From: Amylostereum areolatum
Lineage: Eukaryota; Basidiomycota; Agaricomycetes; Russulales; Stereaceae
Length of the DNA: 64,000 nt
Direction: 5' to 3'
NCBI GenBank assembly: GCA_012932865.1
Contig: SAXG01000056.1
Location: 124,001 to 188,000, forward strand
The position numbers and the translations under genes were made by a program. Shown in pieces: positions 1 through 12,006 of this stretch. Position 1 is the stretch's first letter. Each line of letters opens with the position of its first letter. The notes under the pieces are model-generated. The model had not been told where the DNA came from. It was given only the letters and a program-made list of their open reading frames with translations, and did no database searches.

Positions 1-409
1 AACCGGCAGCGAAGCAGCGCGTCCCTAGTGCCGACGACTTCCCTGTCCTCGGTGGGGCCACCACTCCTCCTTCGCGTACCAGTCCTGCCATCAACGGCAA
101 GGCCAACGGACTCCCCGGCCCCACCGCCGCGCAAGTCCTCCAAGCCGCTCCTGTTCCCCGCAAGGAGATGGTGAAGGACCTCTTCCGCGGGAACGGCGTT
201 GTTCATGTAGGTTTCAATTTCGCTTCATCGTTCATCGACGCCGTCTGACACGCGAATAGGACCAGAAGCCGAGCTCGGAGCAGACGACCGTCACCCCCAT
301 CGTCTCCGCCGTGCCTGTCGCGCCGTTCGTTAACAAGCTGCCCATCTCGTTCGCCGCCGTCGCCAATGGGGCTCCGGATGCCTCCAAGGAGGTGTCCGTA
401 TCGGCATAA
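1..409 (+). CDS. 3' end of an unidentified gene (partial)
   Basis: Only the C-terminus of this gene lies in the window. Coding sequence reads from base 3, is interrupted by a 53-base intron at 207-259 (GTAGGT...ATAG), and ends at TAA 407-409. The visible ~118 residues are rich in Ala, Pro, Ser and Thr and look disordered. A short acidic/hydrophobic motif, SADDFPVLGG, lies near the start of the visible part and is the only recognisable island. Similar DDFPVL-like patches occur in fungal RNA-associated proteins, but that is a loose memory and not an assignment. It converges with the purine gene on the opposite strand. Confidence 0.55.
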
Positions 410-1270
410 AATCGCCCTGCGAGCTCGTACGCCAGCTCGTCTATGGGACCATCTTGTTGTCGACCTGTCATGCCAGACTTTGCTCTGCCGTTTATGTGTC
501 CTTGTATCTCTGTTGTCGCCACATCTCAGTCCGCCTCTCGACTGTCTATTATCTTCTTTTCTTTCTTGAGATTCGGGGCCCCTGCTTTCCCCTGTGTTTA
601 TTGCGTTCCCCCTGGCATTTCCCGTCTATCCCGTATTCCGCATCCCGTCACGTACACACCTACATCCTTACATCCTTACCACACCATCATGACTCGACTC
701 TTCGCGCATATCCTCATCGCCTCGGCTTAGACTCGTAGCCTCTCCTCCACACACACTCCCCCATGGCCAACCTGTGCTCTGCTTCCGTCTCCGCTGCCTG
801 TCTCTTTCTTCTTCGGTTACTTCTTCTATCCACTGCTTCCATCGCGTACACCGTCACCACCCCGCTCACCCAGAGATACTTTAACAGTCCCGACGACCTA
901 TTATGTCTGTCTCAGTTTCACCCCCCCTTTTGCGCCGTTCCATCCGCGCGTAGTTTTATTCTGTCTTCATCCTTCCCTTTCCCTTTGTTTTGTATCGTGA
1001 TAGGGTTCTCCGGCTGTATCTGTTGCGGTTCGCCGCTGCTACTTATTACCTACGCATACACCGCTGTCATTCAGGCTTATTCATTCATATGTTGGTCGCA
1101 GACGTCGGCGCATTCTGTTCGAACTTCGAAGCACAGGTCTGTGCGAGCGGTGAACTTCTTCGAGCCCGTTCGAAGGGCATGGTCCGAAGGAGAAAGGGTA
1201 CACGACGGTACATTTTTGGTCTAAGGCTACACGGTAACTAACGACTGCTGCTCTTTTTGAACGATCTATC
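410..1270. other. Convergent 3' spacer, pyrimidine-rich
   Basis: About 860 bases separate two converging stop codons. The top strand is rich in C and T. Short open frames exist, but none has intron signals or recognisable protein character. This is most simply the two 3' untranslated regions. Confidence 0.5.
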
Positions 1271-4113
1271 TTATGCGGCCCACGACTCGAGATGGAGCAT
1301 CTCCACCCCAGGCTTGTCCGTGACCTCCCCAATCTGATACACCGTCTCCTGCCCCGCCTCCTTCAAACTGCGCAGAACGTCCTCCACCTTCGCCGGATCG
1401 ACCACGAGCACCATCCCGATCCCGTTGTTGAACGTCCGCGCCATCTCGAGCGGCGCCACGCGTCCGTGCCGCATCACGAACCGGAACACGTCCGGCAGCG
1501 CCCACGCGGCGGCGTCGATCGTGCACCCGAGGTGCTTCGGCAGCACGCGGGGCACGTTCTCGACGAAGCCGCCCCCGGTGATGTGCGACATGCCCTTGAG
1601 CAGGCCGGCTTTGACGGCGGGGAGCAGGCTCGAGATGTATATTTTCGTCGGCGTGAGCAGGGCCTGGCCGAGGGTGGCCGCCGCGTCCCATGGGCAGGGC
1701 GAGGCGTAGGACAGGCCGGAGAGCGGGACGACTTTGCGCACGAGCGAGAAGCCGTTCGAGTGCAGGCCCGAGGAGGGCACCCCGAGCAGAACATCGCCCG
1801 GTGCGATGTCGGGGCGGGGAAGGATCTGGTGGCGCTCGACGGCGCCTACCGCGAATCCGGCGAGATCGTAATCCCCTGCGTTTTTTTTCCCTCCATAATT
1901 AGCGTACGCGCTGGGATGTGGACGAGAGGGGTAAGGAACTTGCCAGGCTGGTACATCCCCGGCATCTCTGCCGTTTCGCCGCCGATGAGGGCGCACCCGG
2001 CTTGTTGGCAACCGGTCGCGATGCCTTTGACGACGTCCGAGGCGACGGCGACGTCGAGCTTGCTGCAGCCGTAGTAGTCGAGGAAAAAGAGAGGTTCGGC
2101 GCCCTGCACGATGAGGTCGTTCACGGACATCGCGACGAGGTCGATGCCTGACTTTGAGGTTCAGACGTGCAAATAAAAACGAATGAAGCCAACTCACCGA
2201 CAAGATCGTGGATACCAACATCGACCGCGACGCGGAGCTTGGTGCCCACGCCGTCAGTGCCACTTACGAGCACAGGGTCTTGGTATCCTGTGGCCTTCAA
2301 ATCGAAGACACCACCAAAGCCCCCGATCTCTGCGTCGGCGCCGGGTCGACGCGTGGCTCGTACGTATGGCTTGATGACTTCTACGAGGGAGTTGCCTGCA
2401 TCGACGGAGACGCCTGCTTGCGAGTAAGTCAGACCGCCGCTGGATTCCGTGGCAGACTTGAGAGCTCTGAGAGGTGGCGGAGGTCAGGGACGTCCATGGC
2501 GACGCTGTTATTTGGCGACTTACCTATGCGCGATATCCCGGCGGAAGGTCTTTCCCTCGAAATTGACTTGGTCCACGCCGGCGTAGACCGCCCTCAGCGC
2601 CTCCTCGAGCGTCGGTGCATAGGCAGATACGGCAATCACACGTCCGCCAGAGGTTTGGACGGTGTTGTCCAATTTTGTCGTGCCTGCATGGAAGACCACG
2701 ACGTCTTCGGAGGACGTGAGCTTCGCATGAAAGGTAGTGGGACAGGTGACGTACTGGACGGAACATCTCCTATTGTGATGGACTTGCCCTTGGGGTAGGT
2801 CCCAGGGTAGCCCTGAGAAGCCAGGACGACGGAGACCGCAAACCCTGGACGGACGTTGATAGACACGGAGTCGAGGCGATGTTCGACACACGCCTGTATA
2901 AAGACCCATTCAGCCACGGAAATTCGATAAACGAGGGCCGCCCACGAACGAGGAAGATCGCAGCCAAGTCGGTCTCGTCGCTGAGCAGCATCATCAAAGC
3001 CTCGGTCTCGGGATCACCGAACCGGACATTGTACTCCAGCACTTTTGGGCCCGATTCGGTCAGCATGAACCCGGTAAACAAAAGTCCTACGAAGGGGTAC
3101 CCTGAAGACGATTCGCGTTGGATGACGCGAAGGAAGTAGCTGTGGAACGACGGACCTTCTCGACGCATGCCGTCGATCGTGGGCTGGAGGCTTTGCTTCA
3201 TGATCTGCTCCATGACAGCAGGGGTAGCGACGGGGGCCGGTGCATACGCGCCCATACCGCCCGTATTCAAACCAGTGTCACCTTCGCCGATTCGTTTATG
3301 GTCTTGCGCCGCAGGCAGGGGTACGATGGTGTACCCGTCCGAGAAGGCGAGAACGGAGAGCTCTGGGCCGACAAGAAGCTCCTCGACGACGACCTCGCTC
3401 CCTAAAGAAGGTAAGAAAATGGATTAAGATGGAAGGTAAGGCTGACCTGCTGACCCGAAGACGTTGTCGACCATGATCTCTTTGAGGCCGGCGATGGCCT
3501 CTTCCGTGGTCTCTGGGATGAGCACACCTTTTCCCGCAGCAAGGCCGCTGGCCTTCAGCACGACGGGATGTCCGCACGTTTTGACATATTCGACGGCCTC
3601 GTTGAATTGGGAAGCGGGGAAGGTACGGAAAGCGGCAGTGGGGATAGAGTGACGGTCCATGAATGCTTTTGAAAACGCTTTGGAGCCTTCCATCCGAGCG
3701 GCCAGCTGGCTGGGGCCGAAGACAGGTATTCCGACTTTGGAGATTAAAGTGATTAGCTTCAGGGTGTCATGCCCGATGTACGTATAATTGCGTACCTTTG
3801 CGGAAGTAGCTCTCGACGCCATCGACGAGGGGTTGCTCGGGACCTGGGACGACGAGGTCGATCTGAACGAAGACCGGTTAGTGATCAAGACACGTTCGGT
3901 TGAATGTGGGCGCACCCTGTTGTCCACGGCCCATGACACGGTCTCAGCAAATCCGAACGAAGACAGGGTGAGGTTTTTGATCTTCGAGCCAGAATCGGTC
4001 CCACCGTTTCCGGGACAGACGAAGATGTGGCTGACGAGATCTGACTGCTGGAGCTTCCAGGCGAGGGCGTGTTCGCGACCGCCGCTCCCGAGGATGAGAA
4101 TACGGAGCGCCAT
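1271..4113 (-). CDS. ADE5,7: Bifunctional GAR synthetase / AIR synthetase (Ade5,7 type)
   Basis: This enzyme performs two steps of de novo purine synthesis in the cytosol: ligation of glycine to phosphoribosylamine (GARS) and ring closure to AIR. The N-terminus [20 protein letters not shown] is the GARS dinucleotide-binding-like start, followed by ATP-grasp segments such as [14 protein letters not shown] and [14 protein letters not shown]. The C-terminal half is AIRS, with [24 protein letters not shown] and the glycine-rich [14 protein letters not shown]. Both domains are complete and the stop is TAA at 1271-1273. Several introns are visible; one at about 3742-3797 and another just upstream restore the segment [17 protein letters not shown]. 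One 54-base intron at the REG|YPFVG junction has no stop and keeps frame. The fused order GARS-AIRS is usual in fungi. Confidence 0.95.
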
Positions 4114-4877
4114 GGAGGCGAACGCGTTGGACGTGACTGGAGGGAGTAGAAGAAACTTGCTCAGGAGGATACAGCAGATTTCCTGCGATTAGATTAGATT
4201 ACTTACTCGCTGCAAGTACGCAAGGCACGAACGGGTTCGCAACTGCAAGTCACTCTGCCTAAGGCAATGGCATTCTCTCATGGGAACACCTAGGACGGTA
4301 AATGAAAGCACACACTCGTACTGTATACAGGAAGCGAGAAGTGTGGTGTTCTCCGCTTTCGTCCTAGGGAAAATTACAGTATTGGGGAGCCGCGTCGGCG
4401 AATGAATGCCTTGCGAGCGCTAGAGGGAGCATGTCATGGAGAAGCCCGGGGTCGACGCGAGGCGAAGTGTCCAGTCTGAGAATCGGAAAAGGATGCCGGT
4501 GAGGGGATGGACGAGACACGAGCGGGAGGGGACGGAAGGCGAAGGGTTGGGAAAGTCTGGGAAGGCGCAAAGGCGAGACCGAGAATGGGAAGGGGGTCAG
4601 ATGCGGTCCTAGGAATCGTCATCTTGGACAAGGACGTCCAGCGTTGTCGCCGATTTTGTCGTCCGCCCCCGATACTTGCCCTGCCAGCCCCTGCCAGCCC
4701 AAAATATGGCGAACGTGGATGAACCAGATGTTTGGCCTGGAGCCGTTCGAAGAGGTGGGTGGTTCGGTTTGAGGGGAGTTCCGCGGTTCGAACTCAACCA
4801 TTTGATTTACGCAGATGTCCGGTTCGAGTTGGACGGGGGTGAACGAGCGACCAGGACCACGTCCAGTGCCAGACTCC
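4114..4877. promoter_or_regulatory. Divergent upstream region between ADE5,7 and the Ser/Pro-rich gene
   Basis: This spacer of about 760 bases lies between the two divergent starts. It should hold both promoters and 5' leaders. No clear TATA box or other known element stands out. An upstream in-frame ATG for the right-hand gene lies at 4815. Confidence 0.4.
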
Positions 4878-7800
4878 ATGTCCGAAACCGCCCCCGCCTC
4901 CAGAGTGCGAAGGAACTCGCTCTTCTCTCGCAAATCAACAAAGGACAAGGAGGACGCCAAGTCCACTCCTTCCGTACACTCCTTCGACCCGTCGCCCCCG
5001 CTCGTCTCCCTTCACCCCAACATTTCCACTGACTCCATCAGCTCTCTCGCTCCCAACCGCTCTATCATCCCCGACGCCCTCAAAGAACTCCCGGCTTGGT
5101 ACAACGATGTCGACGCCCAAGCTTCTCCCGTTCACATTCGCTGCCCGATTCCCCATTCACAATCCCTATCGGTCCCCGCTACTACAGGAACGTTCACCTC
5201 CGTACTCCAAATTCCTCAAAACGTCCCCCTTCCGTTTTCTCCCCCTGCCTTTCCCCCAATGGCCGCAGACCATTCGGAGGAGGTCCCTCACGTCCCCGGT
5301 CCCAGTCGCACCCCCTCCGGTTCCCCCCTTCCCACTCCCAATTCCTCCCAAAGTCGCCTCAACGACGGCCCACCCAAGGTTCGCACCCGAAAGACCTCCA
5401 CAACGCCCCACGACAATGTCGACCTTCTCGACGTCTCCGATCCCTGGGGCACCAACTGGCACCACCAGTCGCCATACGACGGCTTTGGTTTGAACGCAGA
5501 CAAACCTCCAGTGCAGACCCCGCCCGAGGTGCGTTCTCCCCTTGCTCGAATCCTCTGCACATGACGCTGACCATCCTCCAAGCCCCATGCCACGCCCCGT
5601 TCTCGCGTGCCTAGCGCGGGTACAGCGCCAAGACACAAAACGACTGCGCCTTCCCCCCTCTCTCAGTCCACCTCCGCCGTCCACCTCGACGTCCCTGACA
5701 CCGACGCGTCCAAACTCGGCCGCAAGCTCACCAAACGTCGCAAGACCTTGCGTGGCGCTTTCCACAGAAGCAAAGATGACAGCGACGTGCCCCCTCACGC
5801 CGCCTCCGCCCCCGTTACCCCTCACGACCCGACGGCCACCCTCATGTTCTCCACCGCCAGGAACAGAACGTCTGCGCCGCCCGCGCGCCTGGGGATCCCC
5901 AAGTCCGTCTCTACCACCTCCATCCCCAACACCGCTTCCATCATGTCCGACAACAAAAATAAGCGCGGAAGTATTTTGGGTCGCATGGTGAGGAGGTTTA
6001 GCGTGCTCAGGCGAGGACCCAGTGGACACGCTCGGAATGGCAGCGAATCGTCCACAGGATGGCCGGAAGGCGTCAATCCGACCAGACTCTCGGTGGCCCC
6101 GCCGAAGCACGCGTCCTTAGATCCCAATCGCGCGAGCATGGAAGGCGGAAAACGCGTCCCCGTCCCCTCTGTCGTGCTAGAACCCCCGCCGCCTCTCAAT
6201 TCTGTTACTGAAACGACCACGGATGCCAACGACGACCGCAAGTCGTCCTATCTCCCTCGAGGCGCCTTTCTCTGCCGGTCGTCTCACCATCGCCAACCCA
6301 GACAGTCCTAGCTCGAATGACGATTCCCCCGTTTTGCATCCCGCATCCCTGCCTCACAGTCGCGGCCCGTCTGGACAGTCTCAACCCCACATACGGGTAG
6401 ACAAGGACCTTCCCATCCCGACGCCGTCGCCAGCACCGGTGTTGGATCGTGGAGTTCTCGTGGAATCCCCCACCCAGCTCCATCCACCCCATTCCTTCAC
6501 CTTTCCATCGATGTCGCCTACTGCCCCGACTCAGACTTCTCCAGTCCAGGTTGTACCTAGTGGGGATCATGTGCCCCTCAATCCTGGCCATCCGCACCCG
6601 CTGCTCAGATCTCAAGCCCAGCTATGGTCCAAGTCGTAGCATCGTCCTCTTCTGCCGATGATTCCCCTTTGTCCAAAGCATCTATCCTCGTCAACCCTCC
6701 CACGCCGCACATACCGCAGGTACCGATATCGATATCTGCCACCCACGCTCCTTCTCCTCTCGCCGCGTCCCAGCCAGTCGCGGTATCCCCGCCGCCTTCT
6801 ACCCACATTCAAATTCCCTCGCCTATGGTTAGCCCTATGCCCAGTAATAGCCCACCGTCCCCGACGAACATGCCTCACGGACCTCGGGAGGCGTCTCCGA
6901 CCAAACGCCAGCAAAGCGCGCGACACGTCAAGTCGTCTAGCCCGGTCCTCAGTCGCGAGACGGAAACGTTTCGTCTCGTGCGTAGCCCCTCCTCGAACGC
7001 TCAGGTCAACGGCGAGACGATCGTGGCGCAAGGCGAGCATTGGGAAGTTATCGGGGCGCCCGGGACCTCGAAACGAAGCAAAACGTCGAAAGACGAATCC
7101 CGGCGCTCGAAAAGCAGCAAACGCCACGAGGACAGGCAAGAATCCGGCTCGAAAGTGTGTGCATCGATGTCCCCCCTTTTTCCAAATGTTCGCCGAAACT
7201 GACCACGCCCTTTTTCAGTCCCCGACACGCACGTTGAGCGCGACCTCTCCCACGGGACAGGGAGAGCCGACCAAATCGCGCAGGGAAAGCTCCAGTAAGA
7301 AACGTGGGAGCCACGACGAGCATCGAGAGCACGCCGCCAGCCGCGCGACGAGCACTTCACCCCACGAGGGCTACGCCCACCACGAGCGCCGTCCCTCTAT
7401 CTCCACCACCCGACCGACCTCGGAACTCACCTCTGCCGCGGATCTGAACGCCGTGCGCGCGCGCGAGGTCTGGGAGATGGACCGCTTGTGGAAGGGACGC
7501 AGCATGGCGACGGCGTACGGTCTGGAGGGCCCCCAGGTCGTCTACGCCCAGTCTATCGGGAACACGTCCAGCACGACCGTGAACGGGGGCGATCTCCGAC
7601 GCGCGACCTCCGGCGTGTACGGCTCGAATCACACCTCGTACAAGCTCCAGCATGGGTTCCACGGGCAGAGCCCCATACCTTTCCCCGGGTCGCCCGTGAT
7701 CTACCCCCAGACCGACACCGCACCCCATCCTTCCTACGTCTACCCTGGAGGGTTCAAGTCGTACCCCGATATATCGACCCTGCCGACCATTACTTCGCCA

Positions 7801-7965
7801 GACTCGTCGCCCCCGCGTGGTCCGCACGCGAACCCGCTCCCGGAGCCCCCGAGGCAGTCGGCGTATAAGCCTGGTCCTCTTCCCGCGTCGTTCGCGGAGC
7901 ACGACCCGGGCACGGCGGAATACTGGCAGAAGTACGCGGGCGTGGTGGCCGCTGCGACGCACTGA
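4878..7965 (+). CDS. Large Ser/Pro-rich disordered protein, function unknown
   Basis: This is a long, low-complexity protein rich in Ser, Pro, Thr and Arg that I do not recognise. Four or five short introns give one continuous frame. They lie at 5529-5582 (54 bases), near 6242-6305, at 6553-6608 (56 bases) and at 7155-7218 (64 bases), and their lengths account for the frame changes. Basic Ser-rich patches (RVRRNSLFSRKSTKDKED, LGRKLTKRRKTLRGAFHRSK, ILGRMVRRFSVLRRG) look like possible phosphorylation or membrane-binding sites. The best conserved-looking parts are the N-terminal region with IIPDALKELPAWYNDVD and the C-terminus ending in GTAEYWQKYAGVVAAATH. The start at 4878 (MSETAPASRVRR) is preferred over the in-frame ATG at 4815. 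Confidence 0.7.
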
Positions 7966-8850
7966 TCCCGCCTCCTCTTCATCCCATTCCGCTCTTTTCT
8001 GCAAATTTTCTTTCTTGCTTTTTATCACTTCGGACGCGACTCGACCGTTCTCGCCGCATCACCTGACACTCACCAAACTACCTACCCCCGGACGGATGGA
8101 GGGCGCTTCCTCGTTGATCCCTCTCCCACTCCCTGTGCTACATCTTCCCTTCACCCCGCTATCTACTCGGATCCGTCCGCCAGACCCTGACCTATTATTA
8201 TGGACTACTTTGCTCATGTACTTTCATCACATCGCTCATCTGGTTCCGATCCACGACAGTGCAACCCACCTACCGTCTCTCCCCATCCAGTACAATCTCG
8301 ACTATCCCATCCCGTTTCGCCTCGCTCTCGCTCGTACACCATCCATATACTTTCGTGTCATCGCTACCCACATCTGACCGTTTTTCTACGCCTTTCCGTC
8401 TCTATATTCTTGTTTGCTTTGCTTTTTGGGGGGTTATCTCACTCGGGCGTCGCTCGAGGGTGGGCCGTATGTAGTTCAACACTAATAGACGCGACAACGC
8501 GCGACTTTTGCTGCTTTCTTTCCTTCGATCTGAGCTGATTCGTTTTCCGAGCGTGCGGGTTTGTATGTAGTAGGTATGATACAGCATGAACGTGGTGACG
8601 ACGACATATCCTGGAGAATTTGAGAGCATATATGCGTAGAAATGGAGTGTGGGCGGAGGACGGAATATGATGAGAGGAGAAAGAAGAGCAGGCGAGACGA
8701 CAGCATACTAACACAACGTTGATATGTAGCCATAGAACAGACAGCGTCACCATGTGCCGCCGCTGTGACGCAAGCAGTACGTAGAAAAGAAGACGTGAAA
8801 AAACCAATAAAGAAAGCTGGGAAGCCCGAAACCGCCGCTGGTCCCCGCGG
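7966..8850. other. Convergent 3' spacer
   Basis: About 885 bases lie between two converging stop codons. The left part is C/T-rich on the top strand and the right part is AT-richer. I see no gene, repeat or RNA gene here. Confidence 0.5.
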
Positions 8851-9480
8851 CTATTGATAGTTCGTCGGCTCGAGCGGGAAGTCGAACGTGGGGTAATCCT
8901 CCCACTGGCGCTCGACGTCGAGGAACCGACGGAGGCGCGCGATCTGCGAGCACATGTGGATGAGGATGATCTGCATCTTCACGTCGAGCTGCAGGCGGAG
9001 GATGTCCTCGCACGCCTGGAGCGCCGCGGTCCGCGTCGAGACGAACATGTTGCCGTCCAGGCCGAGCCGCTTGAGCGAGTCGATCATCTCGCTGAACTCG
9101 GCGCACCAGGCGAGCACGCCGAGCTAGAGATGAACGGTGGGTGAGGAGGAGGAAGAGGAAGACGGGATATGGGGTGGGTGATAGACGTACCTGGCCATAC
9201 TGCATGAACCGGCCGTACAGGACGTTGGGTGCGGATTGCAGTGCGAACTCGAGCATTTGATTCTCATCTATGATACCGGGTGGTGGCGCGTAGTTGCTGG
9301 GAGGGGGTGCTGGGGTAGGCTGCGGGTGCATGAAGGGGTGAGCGGCGATGGAGGTCGACAGAGGAGAACGTCACGTACAGCTTGTCGAGGTGGTGGTGGG
9401 TCTTTGAACCACTCGTAACTCTCGTAGTTCATCTCCTGCCCAAAGTCCACGGTCTCCGCAGGTTTTCCGAATAGCGACAT
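8851..9480 (-). CDS. Small conserved-looking protein of 167 residues, unknown
   Basis: Three exons (9480-9379, 9319-9191, 9123-8851) join in frame through introns of 59 and 67 bases with good GTACGT donors. The N-terminus MSLFGKPAETVDFGQEMNYE and a short Pro-rich linker are followed by a helical, apparently folded region. Examples are IIDENQMLEFALQSAPNVLY, LAWCAEFSEMIDSLKRLGLD and the C-terminal HMCSQIARLRRFLDVERQWE, which ends ...FPLEPTNYQ. The even hydrophobic spacing suggests an all-helical domain. I do not recognise the family. The ATG lies 12 bases downstream of the stop codon of the preceding same-strand gene and in the same frame. Confidence 0.75.
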
Positions 9481-9492
9481 GGTTGTGATAGG

Positions 9493-12006
9493 TTAAAAGT
9501 CTCGTCGACGGTGGTGGTGATGGTGTTCGCGTTCGCGGCTGCTTGGGGGGTGTCGAGGTCGGATGGAGAAAACGGGCGTGGATGAGCTGGGGGTGAGGCT
9601 TGGGCCTGTGGACGATAAGAGTTCAGCAGTGAGATAGGACGATGGGAACCTCGGTCACTCACCGATGGACACGATGTCAAGGGGTGGAAGGAAGAGAGAC
9701 TGTAGGGGAAGATTTTGAGAAGGACTCCGAGTACGAATTCGGAAAGAGGCGAGGGTAAGATTGCTATATGCGTCCCTGTCAGCGCGCCTCAACAGGACAG
9801 GAAATCCCAAACGCACGTCGCTTCCAGGGGATTCCGTGCGATTCTTCTTTCGATTGTCTATGACCGAGCGCCGATAGTGGGTGATCGTGGCTCGCGTCAC
9901 AGAGTTGTTGCGCGATCGAGAGTGAGCGCGGGAGGCGGTGGCTTTGGTGGCGACGCTGGATGGCTTGTGGGAAGAGGACGATTTGGAAGAGCTGTACGAG
10001 CGCAGAGGGGGTCTGGTCACCAAAGTCGCTTGGGATGGGGCACGGGAGGGAGCAGAGGAGGAATTGGTGCGTGTAGAAGTCGAGTCGTAGATGGGGACGG
10101 TCTCGGGCGCGTAGATGGTGTCGGTAGACGGGGTGGTGGGGGTGAGCGGGATGATGGTGAAGGGAGGTGGAGAGGGAGGGTTCTCGGTGAACGGCGATAC
10201 GGTAAAGTCCTCTCCGAGATCGGATGCTTCAACCTGGTCGGAACTGAACGAGTTCTCGGTGAAGAGGGATTCCTGGCTCAAATTGAGTTTCGAGACCGAA
10301 GCGTTCGTTCGCGCGAGCGATTTTTCGAGTTCGACGACGTTCCGGGATAACCACGAAGGGGAGGGAGGAACGAAGGACGCGGCGGCCGATGAGATACGGG
10401 GATCTGCGGAGATGGAGGCGGTGAGTTCGAGTGGGTTCACACACTTGTACTTTGTGAAGAGTGGCGGATCCTGCGGAAGGGGGGAAAGCTCAGGGGGAAG
10501 TGGAGGAAGTGGGCGGGTTGGACGAGGGGGTCGGATGCGTAGGGTTGGCGGCGCAGATGCGACGACGGGGAGGGGTTCTGCGGGAGTGGTGGCGACGGGG
10601 GTTACGAGCAGGGAGGGGGCGGATTTGAATCGATTTCTGCGAGCGACGGCGGGTTCCTGCGGCTTGTGGGAGGTCAAAAACTCTTCGAGGGAGCCGTAGA
10701 AGGACTGGATTGATCGAAGAGGATACGGGTTGTGGGCGCGGGAGATGCGAGGGGTCGCTCCGTGGAAAGAGGGGAAGCGGATGTCAAAGCGCTCTGGGAT
10801 AAAGTTCAGCTCGAGGCGCGGCCGGGCAGCGGGCGCTTCGGGGGCTTCTGCTGATTTCTGCGCAGACACGCGTTGGGCACGTTTTTTGCGGGGAGGCCGG
10901 GGCGAAGAGATGTCAGCGATCGGCGTGCGGAAGGAGGTGCGGAGGGTGTCCCGAGTGAAAGATCCGAAACGACGAAGAGAGGCGGTGGCTTTGGTGAGCG
11001 TGGTCGAGTGGGACGCGGTTGATGGTGTTTGCTTCCGAGCGGAAGAAGAGGATTGTAGCGCAGGGACGGGACGGGGACGGGGACGGGGGGTTTGGGCTTA
11101 AGGATGGGTTTGGGCTCGGGCTCGGGCTCGGGTTCAGGGGCGAAGAGGGACGCGGGTGCGGGCGAAGGGGAAGATGGACGCGACTGCGCGGTGTAAAAGG
11201 ACGCAGCAGCGGACGATGCGACCGTGGGCGTGTTCAAAGCTTTGCACGAGGACAAATACTCGTCTGCGAGATCTTTGCTGAGGATCGAATCTGCGCGAAA
11301 CGGATCGCGATCAAAGAAGACGGATTGGCCGTCTGTGACTGGGGTGGGTTCCTCGCGCGGGCGGTTAGAGGGGGTTTGAGGCGTGGGGATGTGGCTTGGG
11401 GGAAGAGGAAAGTCGAGGATGAGGTTGAGGTCGGGGGTTTTGCGGGACGAGCGATGGGACTGCCTGGATGCCCTGCTGGACTGGCGGAGACGGTGGAAGG
11501 ATTTGTCGAGGGAGGCGGATCGGTGGACGGAAGAGGTCCTGGAATCGGGGAGGGGGATGGGGTGAAGGGAGCTTGCAGGGGATCGGTAGTCGGACGGGGT
11601 GGCGAACGGGTCCTTGTTGACGACGGCGGTGAACGTGGGCAAAGAGGCGGCGCGGGCGTGAGAGGCGGAGGCGGCACGAGGGGCGGGCGGCGCGGGAGCG
11701 GCGGGGGGGAGCGCGGCGGCTTCCACTTCGGCGAGAGTTATCTCCTCAAAGTCATCCCACTCTTCTCCTCCCTCTTCCTCCACGACCGTGCTCAAGACCT
11801 CGCTGTCCAACGCATCCGCGGACGCGGACCTGTCTGCGGAGCCGTCTGCATCTGGGGACTGCTTGGTCAAGCTCTGCGAGGAGCCACGGAGGCTGCGGGC
11901 GAGCTTTGACCGCAGAAAACTCTTGGAGGGGAACGTCGTGTGGTGTGCAAGTCCTCGTTGGATGGACTTGCGATGGGGAGGAAGGCCGACAACGACCCAG
12001 TGGTGC
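9493..12006 (-). CDS. Long Ser/Pro/Thr-rich disordered protein, unknown (start unresolved)
   Basis: The readable protein is low-complexity, with an acidic N-terminal patch (EGGEEWDDFEEITLAEVEAA) and a later region with LNFIPERFDIRFPSFHGATP, FYGSLEEFLTSHKP and PPLFTKYKCVNPLELTASI that looks more conserved. A 57-base intron at 9606-9662 (GTGAGT...CACAG) leads to a short basic, His-rich tail ending at TAA 9493-9495. Near 11085-11092 the frame must change inside a C-rich run to join two strongly coding segments. The 5' end is not clear: an in-frame stop lies near 12005 on this strand, so a further upstream exon is likely. I cannot assign a function. Confidence 0.6.
11070..11136 (-). repeat. Hexanucleotide-like low-complexity repeats in coding sequence
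   Basis: Two short tandem runs are visible on the top strand: GGGACG-type units near 11073-11096 and GGGCTC-type units near 11112-11134. On the coding strand they encode alternating Pro-Val and Glu-Pro/Lys-Pro dipeptides. The apparent frame break of this gene falls inside the first run. Confidence 0.7.

Noticed and set aside
763..1224. A 153-residue open frame with a signal-peptide-like start on the plus strand
   Set aside because: It lies in a pyrimidine-rich convergent spacer, where Leu/Ser-rich frames arise by chance. No family, intron or promoter supports it.
5166..6110. A 314-residue minus-strand open frame
   Set aside because: It is antisense to the well-spliced Ser/Pro-rich gene and consists of Gly/Arg-rich sequence typical of the reverse strand of GC-rich coding DNA.
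6240..6610. Two apparent frameshifts in the Ser/Pro-rich gene
   Set aside because: A 56-base GT-AG intron at 6553-6608 and a probable intron near 6242-6305 have the lengths needed to keep frame. They are introns and not errors.
10806..10930. Continuation of the upstream frame of the long minus-strand gene past the C-rich run
   Set aside because: The alternative frame reads ARKQTPSTASHSTTLTKA and then joins the downstream ORF without a stop, so the longer ORF tail here is a shadow.
11019..11909. A 296-residue plus-strand open frame rich in Gly and Arg
   Set aside because: It is the complement of a Ser/Pro-rich coding region, with no independent support.
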